A DNA stretch of 64,000 bases from Streptomyces sp. NBC_00224 (GTDB taxonomy: Bacteria; Actinomycetota; Actinomycetes; Streptomycetales; Streptomycetaceae): assembly GCF_041435195.1 (NCBI RefSeq), contig NZ_CP108106.1, forward strand, positions 5,557,501 to 5,621,500, in the 5' to 3' direction. The translations under genes were made by a program, and so were the position numbers. The notes below the pieces were generated by a model, which made no database searches, was not told the origin of the DNA, and worked only from the letters and a program-made list of their open reading frames with translations. Positions 26,194 to 36,275 of the stretch are shown here, in pieces. The stretch's first letter is position 1, and each line of letters opens with the position of its first letter.

Positions 26194-27078
26194 ATGGCTA
26201 TCTTCCTCAACAAGGACAGCAAGGTCATCGTCCAGGGCATGACCGGCGCCACGGGCATGAAGCACACCAAGCTCATGCTCGCTGACGGCTCCAACATCGT
26301 CGGCGGTGTGAACCCGCGCAAGGCCGGCACGTCCGTCGACATCGACGGCACCGAGATCCCGGTCTTCGGCACGGTCGCCGAGGCGATGGAGAAGACCGGC
26401 GCCAACGTGTCCGTCCTCTTCGTGCCGCCGGCGTTCGCCAAGGCCGCCGTGGTCGAGGCGATCGACGCCGAGATCCCGCTCGCCGTCGTGATCACCGAGG
26501 GCATCGCGGTCCACGACTCCGCCGCCTTCTGGGCGTACGCGAATGCCAAGGGCAACAAGACCCGCATCATCGGCCCGAACTGCCCCGGTCTGATCACGCC
26601 GGGCCAGTCCAACGCCGGCATCATCCCGGGCGACATCACCAAGCCGGGCCGTATCGGCTTGGTGTCGAAGTCCGGCACGCTGACGTACCAGATGATGTAC
26701 GAGCTCCGTGACATCGGCTTCTCGTCCGCCGTCGGCATCGGTGGCGACCCGGTCATCGGCACCACGCACATCGACGCGCTCGCCGCGTTCGAGGCCGACC
26801 CCGACACCGACCTGATCGTCATGATCGGTGAGATCGGCGGCGACGCCGAGGAGCGCGCGGCCGACTTCATCAAGGCCAACGTGACCAAGCCGGTCGTCGG
26901 CTACGTCGCGGGCTTCACCGCGCCCGAGGGCAAGACCATGGGCCACGCCGGCGCCATCGTCTCCGGCTCCTCCGGCACGGCCCAGGCCAAGAAGGAGGCT
27001 CTGGAGGCCGCGGGCGTCAAGGTCGGCAAGACGCCGACCGAGACGGCCAAGCTGGCGCGCGCCATTCTCGCCGGCTGA
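26194..27078 (+). CDS. sucD: succinyl-CoA synthetase alpha subunit
   Basis: 294 residues. The CoA-binding fold begins [18 protein letters not shown]. The phosphorylated active-site His is in [13 protein letters not shown], and the ligand-binding loops [11 protein letters not shown] and [12 protein letters not shown] are intact. With SucC it forms the TCA-cycle enzyme. It is followed by a strong terminator. Confidence 0.98.
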   Translation: MAIFLNKDSKVIVQGMTGATGMKHTKLMLADGSNIVGGVNPRKAGTSVDIDGTEIPVFGTVAEAMEKTGANVSVLFVPPAFAKAAVVEAIDAEIPLAVVITEGIAVHDSAAFWAYANAKGNKTRIIGPNCPGLITPGQSNAGIIPGDITKPGRIGLVSKSGTLTYQMMYELRDIGFSSAVGIGGDPVIGTTHIDALAAFEADPDTDLIVMIGEIGGDAEERAADFIKANVTKPVVGYVAGFTAPEGKTMGHAGAIVSGSSGTAQAKKEALEAAGVKVGKTPTETAKLARAILAG

Positions 27079-27099
27079 CCTTCTGGTCTGCAGTTCTGT

Positions 27100-27148
27100 A
27101 CGCGCGTGGGCCCGCACCCCTGGACAAGGGGTGCGGGCCCACGCGCGT
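27100..27148. terminator. strong hairpin terminator after sucD
   Basis: Perfect 21-bp stem (27100-27120 with 27128-27148) around a 7-base loop, located 21 bp after the sucD stop and just before the end of the convergent gene. It can serve both directions. Confidence 0.9.
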
Positions 27149-27158
27149 ATCACGGGAC

Positions 27159-28433
27159 TCAGCGGAACTCCGGGACCAGCCGTTCCGGCCCGTGTGCGGG
27201 CTCTTCGAGCAGCTTCCGGTGGAGCTCCACGTCCTCGTCGTCGTGCCGCTGCGGGCCGCTGTTGAGGGGGACGTCGCCGATGCGCTGGCCCGGGGCGACC
27301 GGCGGGATGTAGCGGGTGGGCGCGGTGGAGAGCGTGAAGGCCGTCGCGCCGACGATGACGGCGGTCAGGGTGACGGCGGCGCGTGTCCAGACCCGGATGC
27401 GGCGCTCGCCACCGGTGCGCACGCGCCGGGGACCCGGCAGCCGGGTCACGGCCGGGGGCTCGGCGAGGGCGAGTTCGCCGATGCGCCGCCGCAGCAGCGC
27501 GGACAGCGCCTGCGGGGTGGCGGCCGCGGCGAGCTCCGGCACGTGCACGGCGACGGCCTCGCGGGCGTTCAGCAGCCGGTTCGCGGCGGCCGGGGTGCTG
27601 GCCTCGGTCTCGGCGGCGGTCTCGGGCAGGTCGAGGCCCAGGCCGTCGTAGAGCAGGAGCGTACGGCGGTACCGGGGCGGCAGGTCGAGCAGCGCGCGCA
27701 GCAGCGTACGGAGCTCGGGGTCGGCCGGGGGATGGTCGGGGTGCTTGTGCGCGCGGCGGAAGCGGTGCCAGGGGGAGAGGGCGTACTCGTGCGCCGCGGC
27801 CCGCACCCAGCCCGCCGGGTCGGCGTCCGTCGCGACCTCGGGCCACCGCTGCCAGGCGAGGTGGAACGCGCGCTCGACGGCCTCCTTCGCCAGCCGCCGC
27901 CGCCCGGTGAGCAGATACGTCTGCTGGACGAGGGCGGTGGAGTGGGCGGCGTAGAGCGCGTCGAAGGCGTCGCCGGGGGTGTCGAAGACGGGGCGGGCGG
28001 GAGGTGCGGGGGCGGGGTCCGGCGCGGCCACGTCCCGGGGTGTCACATCCGCTTCATCCGCCTCGTCCGCTTCATTCGCCTCGGCGGGGAGCGCGGGCGC
28101 GGCGGCGAGTGAGGGGACCGGCACCGGGGCGGGACAGTGGGCGTGGGCCGCGTCGTGGCGGACCGGGGCCGTGGCCGGGCGCTTGGCGGCGCGTTTCGCC
28201 GCGGAGCGGGGGCGTCGGGTGCTCAGGGGCTTGGCGGGCGCGCCGGGCTTCACGCGGGTGGTGTGCGCGCCGGGCCCGACGCCCGCATCCGTATCCGCGC
28301 CGGTGCCGGAGCCGGTGTCCGCGTCGGAGCCGGGGGGCGGGGCCCCGCCGGAGCCCGTGACCGGCCGTTCCTCCGGGGTCGGCAGGGGCGGCGGCGACAT
28401 GGCGGCACCGGTGTCGGACGTGCGCTCTGTCAT
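27159..28433 (-). CDS. ECF-sigma-like protein fused to a membrane segment
   Basis: 424 residues from an ATG at 28433. A long Pro/Ala/Thr-rich disordered N-terminus (~150 residues, with an EADEADEAD acidic repeat) precedes sequence resembling sigma-70 region 2 (FDALYAAHSTALVQQTYLLTG, then an AFHLAWQRW core) and region 4 (LRALLDLPPRYRRTLLLYDG, then TPAAANRLLNAREAV). A single helix near the C-terminus (VWTRAAVTLTAVIVGATAFTLS) would tether it to the membrane. Region 4 seems degenerate, so it may not act as an ordinary sigma factor. Membrane-anchored regulator is my inference. Confidence 0.72.
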   Translation of the reverse strand: MTERTSDTGAAMSPPPLPTPEERPVTGSGGAPPPGSDADTGSGTGADTDAGVGPGAHTTRVKPGAPAKPLSTRRPRSAAKRAAKRPATAPVRHDAAHAHCPAPVPVPSLAAAPALPAEANEADEADEADVTPRDVAAPDPAPAPPARPVFDTPGDAFDALYAAHSTALVQQTYLLTGRRRLAKEAVERAFHLAWQRWPEVATDADPAGWVRAAAHEYALSPWHRFRRAHKHPDHPPADPELRTLLRALLDLPPRYRRTLLLYDGLGLDLPETAAETEASTPAAANRLLNAREAVAVHVPELAAAATPQALSALLRRRIGELALAEPPAVTRLPGPRRVRTGGERRIRVWTRAAVTLTAVIVGATAFTLSTAPTRYIPPVAPGQRIGDVPLNSGPQRHDDEDVELHRKLLEEPAHGPERLVPEFR

Positions 28434-28585
28434 GAAGGGCTCCCAGGGCTCCCCGCGAAGGCCGAGACGGCCGTACCGCCCGCAGCCTTACCCCGAGCGG
28501 AAAAGAACATAAACGTATATTGGGCGACACGGCGGGCATTTTCCTGTTACGCGGAGAAAGCGCGTGTCGTTGGCAGCATGGCGGC

Positions 28586-30439
28586 GTGACACAAGTGACC
28601 GATCGCGGCCTGATGTTGCCGGCGGCCCAGGGCCGCTCGTCCGTGCTGGCCACCTGCGTGCTGCGCGGGGTGATGGCGGCGGGGCTGGGACTCGGCGTGC
28701 TCGCCGTGCTGGTGACGGTGGTGTGGATCAGCTCGCCCTACCCCGACAGCGGGCCCGGCGGCGCGCTGCGCTCCGCGGCCGCGCTGTGGCTGCTCGCCCA
28801 TGGAACGCAGCTGGTCAGACCCGACACGCTCAGCGGCGTGCCCGCCCCGGTGGGGATCGTGCCGCTGCTGCTCGTCGGGCTGCCGGTGTGGCTGGCGTAC
28901 CGGGCGGCGCGGGACGCGCTGTCGTACGAGGGCGAGCCGGAGCTGGGGTACGGCGACGACGACGAGGGGGCCGAGGAGGGCGGCGAGCGGGCGGCGCTGC
29001 CACCCGTGTGGGCTGCCTTCACGGCGGTGACCTGCGGATACCTCCTGGTGGGTGCGGCGGCGGTGCTGTACGCGTCCGAGGGGCCGCTGCCCGCCGCGCC
29101 CCTCAGCGCCGTGCTGCACCTGACCCTGGTGACCTCGGGCGCGGTGGGCGCCGGGCTCTGGACCGCGTATGGCCGTCCGCGCGCTCCGCTGCCGGGGTGG
29201 GTGCCCGGGCCGGTACGCCGGGTGCTGGTCCATCGTCGTACGAATACGGCTGTACGAGCCGGGTCGGCCGGGGCCGCGGTGCTGCTGGCGGGCGGGGCGC
29301 TGCTCGCCGGGACGGGGCTGGTGTGGCACGCCGGCGCGGCCCAGGACACGTTCCTGCGGCTGGCGGAGGACTGGCCGGGGCGGCTCGCGGTGCTGCTGCT
29401 GGCGCTGGCGCTGGTGCCGAACGCGGCGGTGTGGGGGGCGGCGTACGGGCTGGGGCCGGGGTTCCTGCTCGGCACCGGCGCGGTGGCGACGCCCCTCGGG
29501 GTGGCGGGAACGCCGGCCGTGCCGCACTTCCCACTGCTGTCCGCGCTGCCGGCCGAGCCGCGCGGAAGCTGGCTGACCTGGTCGGTGGCGGCGCTGCCGG
29601 TGCTGGCCGGACTGGCGGTCGGATGGTGGACGGCGCGGCGGGCGACGGGCGAGGAGGGGGCGTGGGGGCGCGGGGAGACGGCGCTGGCGGCGCTGTACGG
29701 GGCGGCGGCGTGCGGGGCGGCGCTCGCGCTCCTGACCGCGCTCTCGGGCGGCCCCCTGGGCTCGGAGCGCCTGGCGGCGCTGGGCCCGGTGTGGTGGCGC
29801 ACGGGCGGGGCGGCGCTGCTGTGGACGGCGGGGGTGGGGGTGCCGGGGGCGCTGGGGTTGCGGTGGTGGTGGAGGCGGAAGGCGGCGGAGCCGCTGGCTT
29901 CGGGTGTGGTGCCGGAGCCGGTTTCGGGTGCGGCACCGGAGGGTGCGGCCGATGCGGCCGGGGCGCGGCGGTGGTGGTCGCGCCTTGCCTGGCGGCGTCG
30001 GAAGGGCGAGGTGGTGGAGTCGGGGGACCTGGAGCCGTACGACTTCCTGCCGGTGGGGGCGTGGCACGACAGCGGGGCGCGGGAGGTGCGGTGGGCGGCG
30101 CTGCGGGAGGCGTCAGGGGGGCTGATGCCGGACATCGCGGCGGGGGCTGGGGTGCCGGAGCGGCCGGTGGAGGCGCCGGTGGTGGGTGTACCCGTGGAGC
30201 CGGGGGTGCCGCCGGAGCCGGACGGGCTGCCCGAGGGTGTGGTGCTGCCCGAGCCGGGGCCGGAGGAGCGGGATGTTGCTGTACCGGGGGATCAGGGTGA
30301 ACCCGGACCGGAGGGCTCACCCCTCCCCGAAGCCGAAGCCGAAGCCGAAGCCGAAGCCGAAGCCGAAGCCGAAGCCGAAGCCGAAGCCGAAGCCGAAGCC
30401 GAAGCCGAGGGCGAGCCCCCGGCCCCGGAGAGGCCCTAG
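28586..30439 (+). CDS. DUF6350-type polytopic membrane protein with Glu-Ala repeat tail
   Basis: 617 residues from a GTG at 28586; an ATG at 28613 is a second option, as no strong ribosome-binding site marks either. About ten membrane helices are predicted, for example [36 protein letters not shown] and [20 protein letters not shown]. The cytosolic C-terminus is acidic and ends in a (Glu-Ala)13 run. I know this family as DUF6350, usually found between sucCD and purNH in Streptomyces. Function is unknown; no transporter signature is visible. Confidence 0.82.
   Translation: MTQVTDRGLMLPAAQGRSSVLATCVLRGVMAAGLGLGVLAVLVTVVWISSPYPDSGPGGALRSAAALWLLAHGTQLVRPDTLSGVPAPVGIVPLLLVGLPVWLAYRAARDALSYEGEPELGYGDDDEGAEEGGERAALPPVWAAFTAVTCGYLLVGAAAVLYASEGPLPAAPLSAVLHLTLVTSGAVGAGLWTAYGRPRAPLPGWVPGPVRRVLVHRRTNTAVRAGSAGAAVLLAGGALLAGTGLVWHAGAAQDTFLRLAEDWPGRLAVLLLALALVPNAAVWGAAYGLGPGFLLGTGAVATPLGVAGTPAVPHFPLLSALPAEPRGSWLTWSVAALPVLAGLAVGWWTARRATGEEGAWGRGETALAALYGAAACGAALALLTALSGGPLGSERLAALGPVWWRTGGAALLWTAGVGVPGALGLRWWWRRKAAEPLASGVVPEPVSGAAPEGAADAAGARRWWSRLAWRRRKGEVVESGDLEPYDFLPVGAWHDSGAREVRWAALREASGGLMPDIAAGAGVPERPVEAPVVGVPVEPGVPPEPDGLPEGVVLPEPGPEERDVAVPGDQGEPGPEGSPLPEAEAEAEAEAEAEAEAEAEAEAEAEAEGEPPAPERP
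30329..30406 (+). repeat. (GAAGCC)13 hexanucleotide microsatellite inside the DUF6350-type gene
   Basis: Thirteen identical GAAGCC units encode alternating Glu-Ala. Exact in-frame repeats of this kind expand or shrink by replication slippage without a frameshift, so the tail length may vary between strains. Confidence 0.95.
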
Positions 30440-30502
30440 CCGCGGCGGCCCACCCGCCTCGCGGCGAGCCGCCCCGTCAAGCCCCCGCCCCCGCCCCCAC
30501 TC

Positions 30503-31375
30503 CTACTCCTTCACCCCGAACAACGGCTCCAGCGGCTTCGGCAGCAAGTCGTTGCATGCCAGGGAGCCCGTCTTCGTCAGGGCGTCGTCCACGCACGTGT
30601 AGTAGTCGCGGTACACGAGCTGCATCGTGAACGTCGCCGCCACGATCGACAGGGACAGGATCGCCGTCACCAGGCCCGTGACCGCTGCCGTCGTCTGGGG
30701 CTTGGCGGGGGGCGCGGGCGGGGCCGACGCGGGGTGGGCCGGGGTGGTCTCCGGGGGCTTCGGCTTGGCGCGGAGCGAGCTGATCGCCCAGTACAGCGCC
30801 AGGGAGCCGAGCAGCAGCGCGATCTCCGTCATGTCGAACAGGGCGAAGAAGAACGCCCACATGCCCGAGAGCAGCGCGTAGCGCGCCCGGCGCTGCGCCG
30901 GGTCCGTGGGGTCCCAGCGCAGGGTGGGGCCGGGCGGCGGGTTCTGGCCGGGGCCGGGCCCGGGGCCGGAGCCGCGCTCCGGGTCCTCGGGGCGGTTGCC
31001 GAAATCGCCCTGGCCGGCGCCGGGCTGGCGGCTGCTCCACTGGCTGCCCCAGGGGGACGAGCCGTCCGCCGGGCGGCGCGGGCGCCACGGCTGGTCGGGA
31101 CGCCCCTCCGGCGGCGGCGCGAACGGATTGTCGTCGGCGGGCGCCCGGTCCGGGCCTTCGTCGGCCCCGGGACCGGCCTCGCCACTCGGCGTTCCGGGTG
31201 CGCCCCCGGTGCCGGATCCGTCGGCCCCGGCACCGGAACCCTCGCCCCGGGCCTCTTCTTCCCGCGCGCCCGTGGCTTCCTCCCGCCGCGACGGAGTCGG
31301 GTTCGTCGGGTCCGTCGAATCCGTCGTCGCGGGGGACTGGCGTTCTGCGAACGGCTGGTCGCGTCGGTCCGGCAT
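30503..31375 (-). CDS. Pro/Gly-rich membrane protein upstream of purN
   Basis: 290 residues from an ATG at 31375 (MPDRRDQPFAERQ); the frame is open to 31420 but this start is more typical. The first ~170 residues are disordered and rich in Pro, Gly and Glu. Membrane helices follow: ALLSGMWAFFFALFDMTEIALLLGSLALYWAI and AAVTGLVTAILSLSIVAATFTM. The last helix is followed by a conserved-looking short tail with two cysteines (YTCVDDALTKTGSLACN). Unknown function. It is convergent with the DUF6350-type gene. Confidence 0.75.
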   Translation of the reverse strand: MPDRRDQPFAERQSPATTDSTDPTNPTPSRREEATGAREEEARGEGSGAGADGSGTGGAPGTPSGEAGPGADEGPDRAPADDNPFAPPPEGRPDQPWRPRRPADGSSPWGSQWSSRQPGAGQGDFGNRPEDPERGSGPGPGPGQNPPPGPTLRWDPTDPAQRRARYALLSGMWAFFFALFDMTEIALLLGSLALYWAISSLRAKPKPPETTPAHPASAPPAPPAKPQTTAAVTGLVTAILSLSIVAATFTMQLVYRDYYTCVDDALTKTGSLACNDLLPKPLEPLFGVKE

Positions 31376-31808
31376 CTGGTGAACGTCTTCCCCTCGGACC
31401 CCTGGCCAAGGGGGTCGCATTCGTCGAGCATTGAGGTCGAGTGTCAGGCGGGCTCCTGGCGGGTTCCCGCGCGGGGGTCCGGCCAGACGCTCGGCGTGCT
31501 CAAATCCGTGCTCATGTCCGTGCTCTTGTCGTCGTCTTGGCGCCGTCCGCGGACGGCGCCTCCCCAGACGCTACCTGCCGGGCCTGCCCCCGTCCCGTGG
31601 GGGCGGTTCGGTGTGCCGGTATCGTTGCTGACGGTCGGCGCATTCGTAGGGTTCCCCGTATCGAGGGGGGCGACTCGTTCGTACGACCATACAAAGGTGC
31701 GTCGCGGGCGGTCTCCGACCAGGCGCCAGGCCCCGCACGGCGGGGTGCACCGCACGCACCGGCACAGACCCACCACGCCTCACCCCGTACGCGAGAAAGG
31801 GCCCAGCC
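31376..31808. other. 433-bp intergenic region upstream of purN with palindrome and promoter
   Basis: No credible gene. It contains a perfect 22-bp palindrome at 31539-31560 (half-site GGCGCCGTCCG), preceded by a short direct repeat TCCGTGCTC. A possible purN promoter follows: TTGCTG (31625-31630), 16 bp, TAGGGT (31647-31652). The remaining ~150 bases form a GC-rich leader to purN. The ZTP-riboswitch signature seen upstream of glyA is absent here. Confidence 0.55.
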
Positions 31809-32444
31809 GTGGCCTCCCCGCCCCCCGCCGCCGCTCCGGCACGCCTCGTCGTGCTGGTCTCCGGATCCGGTACGAACCTCCAAGCCCTGCTCGACGCCAT
31901 CGCCGCCGACCCGGACGGGTATGGCGCGCGGATCGTGGCCGTGGGGGCCGATCGGGGCGCGATCGCTGGGCTGGAGCGGGCCGAAAAGGCTGGTCTGCCC
32001 ACCTTTGTCTGCCGGGTGAAGGATCACCCCACCCGGGACGCCTGGGACCTCGCGCTCGCCGAGGCCACCGCGGCGTACGCGCCCGACCTCGTCGTGTCCG
32101 CGGGTTTCATGAAGATCGTGGGGAAGCACTTCCTCGCCCGGTTCGGCGGGAAGGTCGTCAATACGCACCCCGCCCTGCTGCCCAGTTTTCCCGGCGCCCA
32201 CGGCGTCCGTGACGCCCTCGCGTACGGCGCCAAGGTCACCGGATGCACCGTCCACTTCGTCGACGACGGCGTCGACACCGGCCCGATCATCGCCCAGGGC
32301 GTGGTCGAGGTCGGGGCGGACGACACGGAGGACGCGCTCCACGAGCGCATCAAGGAAGTCGAGCGAAGGCTGCTCGTCGACGTCGTGGGGCGGCTGGCCC
32401 GCGACGGATATCGCATTGAGGGACGAAAGGTTCTGTTGCCGTGA
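31809..32444 (+). CDS. purN: phosphoribosylglycinamide formyltransferase
   Basis: 211 residues from a GTG at 31809 after GAGAAAGGG. It transfers a formyl group from 10-formyl-THF to GAR in purine synthesis. The family motifs are clear: [18 protein letters not shown] (phosphate loop), [10 protein letters not shown], the catalytic [21 protein letters not shown], and [14 protein letters not shown] with the catalytic Asp. The stop overlaps the purH start (GTGA). Confidence 0.97.
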   Translation: MASPPPAAAPARLVVLVSGSGTNLQALLDAIAADPDGYGARIVAVGADRGAIAGLERAEKAGLPTFVCRVKDHPTRDAWDLALAEATAAYAPDLVVSAGFMKIVGKHFLARFGGKVVNTHPALLPSFPGAHGVRDALAYGAKVTGCTVHFVDDGVDTGPIIAQGVVEVGADDTEDALHERIKEVERRLLVDVVGRLARDGYRIEGRKVLLP

Positions 32445-33997
32445 GTAGCAAGCGGGAGATCCGTCGCGCGCTGGTCAGTGTCTATGACAAGACTGGTTTG
32501 GAGGAGCTGGCTCGTGGGCTGCACGCGGCCGGCGTCGAGCTCGTCTCGACCGGGTCGACGGCCGGGCGCATCGCGGCCGCCGGGGTGCCCGTCACCAAGG
32601 TGGAGGAGCTGACCGGCTTCCCCGAGTGCCTGGACGGCCGGGTCAAGACGCTGCACCCGCGCGTGCACGCCGGGATCCTCGCCGATCTGCGCCTCGACTC
32701 GCACCGCGAGCAGCTGGCGGAGCTCGGCGTCGAGCCGTTCCAGCTCGTCGTGGTCAACCTGTACCCGTTCAAGGAGACCGTCGCCTCGGGCGCCTCCGCC
32801 GACGAGTGCGTCGAGCAGATCGACATCGGCGGGCCCTCGATGGTCCGGGCCGCCGCCAAGAACCACCCGTCGGTGGCCGTCGTCACCAGCCCCGAGCGGT
32901 ACGCGGACGTGCTCGCGGCCGTCGAGAGCGGTGGCTTCGACCTGGAGGCCCGTAAGCACCTGGCCGCCGAGGCGTTCCAGCACACCGCCGCGTACGACGT
33001 GGCCGTGGCCTCCTGGATGACCAATGTGTACGCGCCGGAGGACGGCGCCGCACTGCCCGGCTTCCTCGGCGGGACCTGGGAGCGCAAGTCCACCCTGCGC
33101 TACGGCGAGAACCCGCACCAGGCCGCCGCGATCTACACGGACGGTCAGCCGGGCGGCATCGCCAACGCCGAGCAGCTGCACGGCAAGGAGATGTCCTTCA
33201 ACAACTACGTGGACACCGAGGCCGCCCGCCGGGCCGCCTACGACCACGACGAGCCGTGCGTCGCGATCATCAAGCACGCCAACCCGTGCGGCATCGCCGT
33301 CGACGCCGACCTGGCCACCGCCCACCGCAAGGCCCACGAGTGCGACCCGCTGTCCGCCTTCGGCGGGGTCATCGCGGTCAACCGGCCGGTGACCGTGGCC
33401 ATGGCCGAGCAGGTCGCGGAGATCTTCACCGAGGTCATCGCGGCCCCGGCGTACGAGGACGGCGCGGTCGAGGTCCTGGCGCGCAAGAAGAACATCCGCG
33501 TCCTCAAGGTCGACGGCACCCCGCACCAGCCCGGCGACCTCAAGCCGGTCTCGGGCGGCGCCGTGCTCCAGCAGACCGACGTGTTCCAGGCCGAGGGCGA
33601 CGACCCGGCGAACTGGACGCTGGCCACCGGCGAGGCGCTCTCGGAGGCCGAGCTCAAGGAGCTGGCCTTCGCCTGGAAGGCGTGCCGGGCCGTCAAGTCC
33701 AACGCCATCCTGCTCGCCAAGGACGGTGCCTCGGTCGGCGTCGGCATGGGCCAGGTCAACCGGGTCGACTCGGCCAAGCTCGCCGTGGAGCGGGCCGGCG
33801 AGGAGCGCGCGCGGGGCTCGTACGCCGCCTCGGACGCGTTCTTCCCGTTCCCCGACGGTCTGGAGATCCTGACCGCCGCGGGCGTGAAGGCGGTCGTGCA
33901 GCCGGGCGGCTCGGTCCGCGACGAACTGGTGATCGAGGCCGCGAAGAAGGCGGGCGTGACGATGTACTTCACCGGCACGCGCCACTTCTTCCACTGA
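32441..33997 (+). CDS. purH: bifunctional AICAR transformylase / IMP cyclohydrolase
   Basis: 518 residues, full length. The N-terminal IMP cyclohydrolase domain begins [17 protein letters not shown] and includes [24 protein letters not shown] and NLYPFKETV. The AICAR transformylase domain contains the catalytic KHANPCG motif, followed by [15 protein letters not shown], and ends FTGTRHFFH. It catalyses the last two steps to IMP. It is translationally coupled to purN and followed by a terminator. Confidence 0.98.
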   Translation: MSSKREIRRALVSVYDKTGLEELARGLHAAGVELVSTGSTAGRIAAAGVPVTKVEELTGFPECLDGRVKTLHPRVHAGILADLRLDSHREQLAELGVEPFQLVVVNLYPFKETVASGASADECVEQIDIGGPSMVRAAAKNHPSVAVVTSPERYADVLAAVESGGFDLEARKHLAAEAFQHTAAYDVAVASWMTNVYAPEDGAALPGFLGGTWERKSTLRYGENPHQAAAIYTDGQPGGIANAEQLHGKEMSFNNYVDTEAARRAAYDHDEPCVAIIKHANPCGIAVDADLATAHRKAHECDPLSAFGGVIAVNRPVTVAMAEQVAEIFTEVIAAPAYEDGAVEVLARKKNIRVLKVDGTPHQPGDLKPVSGGAVLQQTDVFQAEGDDPANWTLATGEALSEAELKELAFAWKACRAVKSNAILLAKDGASVGVGMGQVNRVDSAKLAVERAGEERARGSYAASDAFFPFPDGLEILTAAGVKAVVQPGGSVRDELVIEAAKKAGVTMYFTGTRHFFH

Positions 33998-34005
33998 TCG
34001 CGTAT

Positions 34006-34044
34006 GCGAAAGGCCGCACCCCGGTGCGGGGTGCGGCCTTTCGC
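34006..34044. terminator. hairpin terminator after purH
   Basis: Perfect 17-bp stem (34006-34022 with 34028-34044) with a 5-base loop, 9 bp after purH and just before the convergent gene's stop. Probably bidirectional. Confidence 0.9.
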
Positions 34045-34063
34045 GCGGTGACGCGGAAGTGGC

Positions 34064-34690
34064 TCAGTAGCGCGGGCGGTTGAACCAGGCGCTGCCGTCG
34101 CGGGTCATCATGGCCGCCGCCATGATGCCGCCGAACGCGATCCACAGGAACGCCCAGATCAGGCCGCCCGAGGAGTCGTTGTTGGCGGAGCCGACGAGGG
34201 CCAGCACACCGACGACGGCGCCCAGGATGCCGTAGACCATCGTCGTGATGCGGACGCCCTGGCGGCCCCTGGACAGCCGTACGCCGAGCGTGATCGACAG
34301 CGCGGAGAGGCCGAGGAAGAGCAGCGCGATGACGACCATGATCCCGGCGGCGGCGTGGCCGATGTCACCGAACGGGGTGTCGCCGAAGGTGTCGTCCGCA
34401 TCGTTCGACACGTCGTTGGCCGCGGCGCCGATGAAGAGGAACAGGATGCCGATCAGCACCTGGACGGCGCCCACGATGAACAGGAAGACGCGGGCGGTCT
34501 GCATCAGGCCCGGCATCTGCGGCGGCATCATCATGCCGCCGGGGTAGGCCGGGTAGCCGGGCTGCTGCGGGTAGCCGTACGGCTGCTGCGGCGGTACGCC
34601 CTGGGGCGCGGCCGGGTAGCCGTAGCCGGGCGGCGCCTGCGGCGGCGGGGGTGCCTGGCCGTACGGGTTGTTCGGGTCGCCGAAGCTCAT
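34064..34690 (-). CDS. small membrane protein with Pro/Gln/Tyr-rich N-terminus
   Basis: 208 residues from an ATG at 34690, preceded by GGAGGAAT. The N-terminal ~60 residues are a PYGYPQQPGYPA-type low-complexity segment, common in actinobacterial membrane proteins. Four membrane helices follow: VFLFIVGAVQVLIGILFLFIGAAA, AAAGIMVVIALLFLGLSALSITL, TTMVYGILGAVVGVLALVGSA and WAFLWIAFGGIMAAAMM. Function is unknown; it resembles generic DUF4064/DUF4190-like proteins. Confidence 0.8.
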   Translation of the reverse strand: MSFGDPNNPYGQAPPPPQAPPGYGYPAAPQGVPPQQPYGYPQQPGYPAYPGGMMMPPQMPGLMQTARVFLFIVGAVQVLIGILFLFIGAAANDVSNDADDTFGDTPFGDIGHAAAGIMVVIALLFLGLSALSITLGVRLSRGRQGVRITTMVYGILGAVVGVLALVGSANNDSSGGLIWAFLWIAFGGIMAAAMMTRDGSAWFNRPRY

Positions 34691-34896
34691 GACGGGATTC
34701 CTCCGTTGTTCCGTGCGGGGACGACGCGGCCCGAGCGGAGGAAAGTTGGTCTGTGAGCGGTCCGCCCCCCGGCACTGCCCGCGGTACTGCGCAGATCATC
34801 GTTCTAAACAAGACATAAGTTTGTCCAGCCGGAAGCTGGATGTGTTGTGCAAGTGCAACTTGGGCGATCATGAGTCGCCCTGGAAGAATGGGAAAC

Positions 34897-35757
34897 ATGA
34901 CCGCCCAGATTCTCGATGGCAAGGCCACCGCCGCAGCGATCAAGTCCGATCTGGCCGTCCGCGTGGCGGCCCTCAAGGAGAGGGGGGTCCACCCCGGTCT
35001 CGGCACCGTCCTGGTCGGTGAGGACCCCGCCAGCCAGAAGTACGTGGCGGGCAAGCACCGCGACTGCGCGCAGGTGGGCATCGCCTCCATCCAGCGCGAA
35101 CTGCCCGCCACCGCCACGCAGGAAGAGATCGAGGCGGTCGTCCGGGAGCTGAACGAGGACCCGGAGTGCACCGGCTACATCGTCCAACTCCCGCTCCCCA
35201 AGGGCATCGACGAGAACCGGATCCTGACGCTGATGGATCCGGCCAAGGACGCGGACGGGCTGCACCCGACCAACCTCGGCCGTCTGGTGCTCAACGAGCC
35301 GGGCCCGCTGCCCTGCACGCCGTACGGGGTCATCCAGCTGCTGCGCAAGCACGGTGTGGAGATCAACGGCGCCGAGGTCGTGGTGATCGGCCGCGGTGTC
35401 ACCATCGGGCGCACGATGCCGCTGCTGCTGACCCGCCGCTCCGAGAACGCGACGGTGACGCAGTGCCACACCGGCACCCGCGACCTCGCCGCCCATCTGC
35501 GCCGGGCCGACATCATCGTGGCCGCCGCCGGGGTGCCGCACCTGGTCAAGCCCGAGGACGTCAAGCCGGGCGCGGCCGTCCTCGACGTCGGCGTCAGCCG
35601 GGACGAGAACGGCAGGATCCTCGGGGACGTGCACCCCGGTGTCACCGAGGTGGCGGGCTGGATCTCCCCCAACCCGGGCGGCGTCGGCCCGATGACCCGC
35701 GCACAGCTGCTGGTGAACGTCGTCGAAGCGGCGGAGCGCGGCGTGGCCGCGAGCTGA
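34897..35757 (+). CDS. folD: methylenetetrahydrofolate dehydrogenase / cyclohydrolase
   Basis: 286 residues from the ATG at 34897 ([16 protein letters not shown]). It interconverts methylene-THF and 10-formyl-THF, the cofactor of PurN and PurH encoded nearby. Motifs include the catalytic-lysine region ([17 protein letters not shown]), [21 protein letters not shown], the NADP-binding [18 protein letters not shown] and the C-terminal [12 protein letters not shown]. The 206-bp upstream gap has no obvious riboswitch signature. A DUF3017 gene follows 17 bp later. Confidence 0.97.
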   Translation: MTAQILDGKATAAAIKSDLAVRVAALKERGVHPGLGTVLVGEDPASQKYVAGKHRDCAQVGIASIQRELPATATQEEIEAVVRELNEDPECTGYIVQLPLPKGIDENRILTLMDPAKDADGLHPTNLGRLVLNEPGPLPCTPYGVIQLLRKHGVEINGAEVVVIGRGVTIGRTMPLLLTRRSENATVTQCHTGTRDLAAHLRRADIIVAAAGVPHLVKPEDVKPGAAVLDVGVSRDENGRILGDVHPGVTEVAGWISPNPGGVGPMTRAQLLVNVVEAAERGVAAS

Positions 35758-35774
35758 CCGGAAGGGATCTGGGC

Positions 35775-36275
35775 ATGGACGCCGATACGAGTACGGGGGA
35801 CGGCGGCACCGGCGGGGGCGACCCCGCCGAGCCGCCGACGAGCGGCGCCCAGCCGTCCCCGGGGGCCACGACGGGCAAGCCGTCCCGCAAGGGCTCCCGG
35901 CGGTTCCCCTCGGTCACGCGGGACACCGCGCGGCCCGAGGGCGGCGGGCGGGCGGCCTCCGGGGCCTCGCCCGCACCCGCGCGCCAGTGGCCGCTGCTGA
36001 CCGTGCTCGGGTCGACGGGGCTCGGGCTGCTGCTCGTCTCCGTGGACCTGTTCCGGGTCGGGCTGATCATCATCGGCCTGGCCCTGCTGGCGGGCGGCGT
36101 GCTGCGCTGGATGCTGCCGTCGGTGGGCATGCTGGCGGTGCGTTCCCGGTTCACCGACATCACCACGTACGGCTCGCTCGGCGTCCTGATCGTGCTGCTC
36201 GCGCTGGTGGCGCAGCCCAGGCCCTGGCTGGACATCCCGTTCCTGGAGGACGCGGTCCGGTTCACCGTGCGCTGA
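35775..36275 (+). CDS. DUF3017-family membrane protein
   Basis: 166 residues from an ATG at 35775. A disordered N-terminus of about 70 residues precedes three helices: LLTVLGSTGLGLLLVSVDLF, VGLIIIGLALLAGGVLRWMLP and GSLGVLIVLLALVAQPRPW. The RWMLPSVGMLAVRSRFTD segment between the last two is typical of DUF3017, a family that commonly follows folD in actinobacteria. Function unknown. Confidence 0.88.
   Translation: MDADTSTGDGGTGGGDPAEPPTSGAQPSPGATTGKPSRKGSRRFPSVTRDTARPEGGGRAASGASPAPARQWPLLTVLGSTGLGLLLVSVDLFRVGLIIIGLALLAGGVLRWMLPSVGMLAVRSRFTDITTYGSLGVLIVLLALVAQPRPWLDIPFLEDAVRFTVR

Noticed and set aside
31653..31808. ZTP riboswitch upstream of purN-purH
   Set aside because: The CCGCCTGGGCA signature seen at glyA is missing.
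31441..32019. 192-codon open frame over the purN upstream region
   Set aside because: Most of it overlaps purN in another frame; the unique part is Arg/Ala-rich with no homology-like features.
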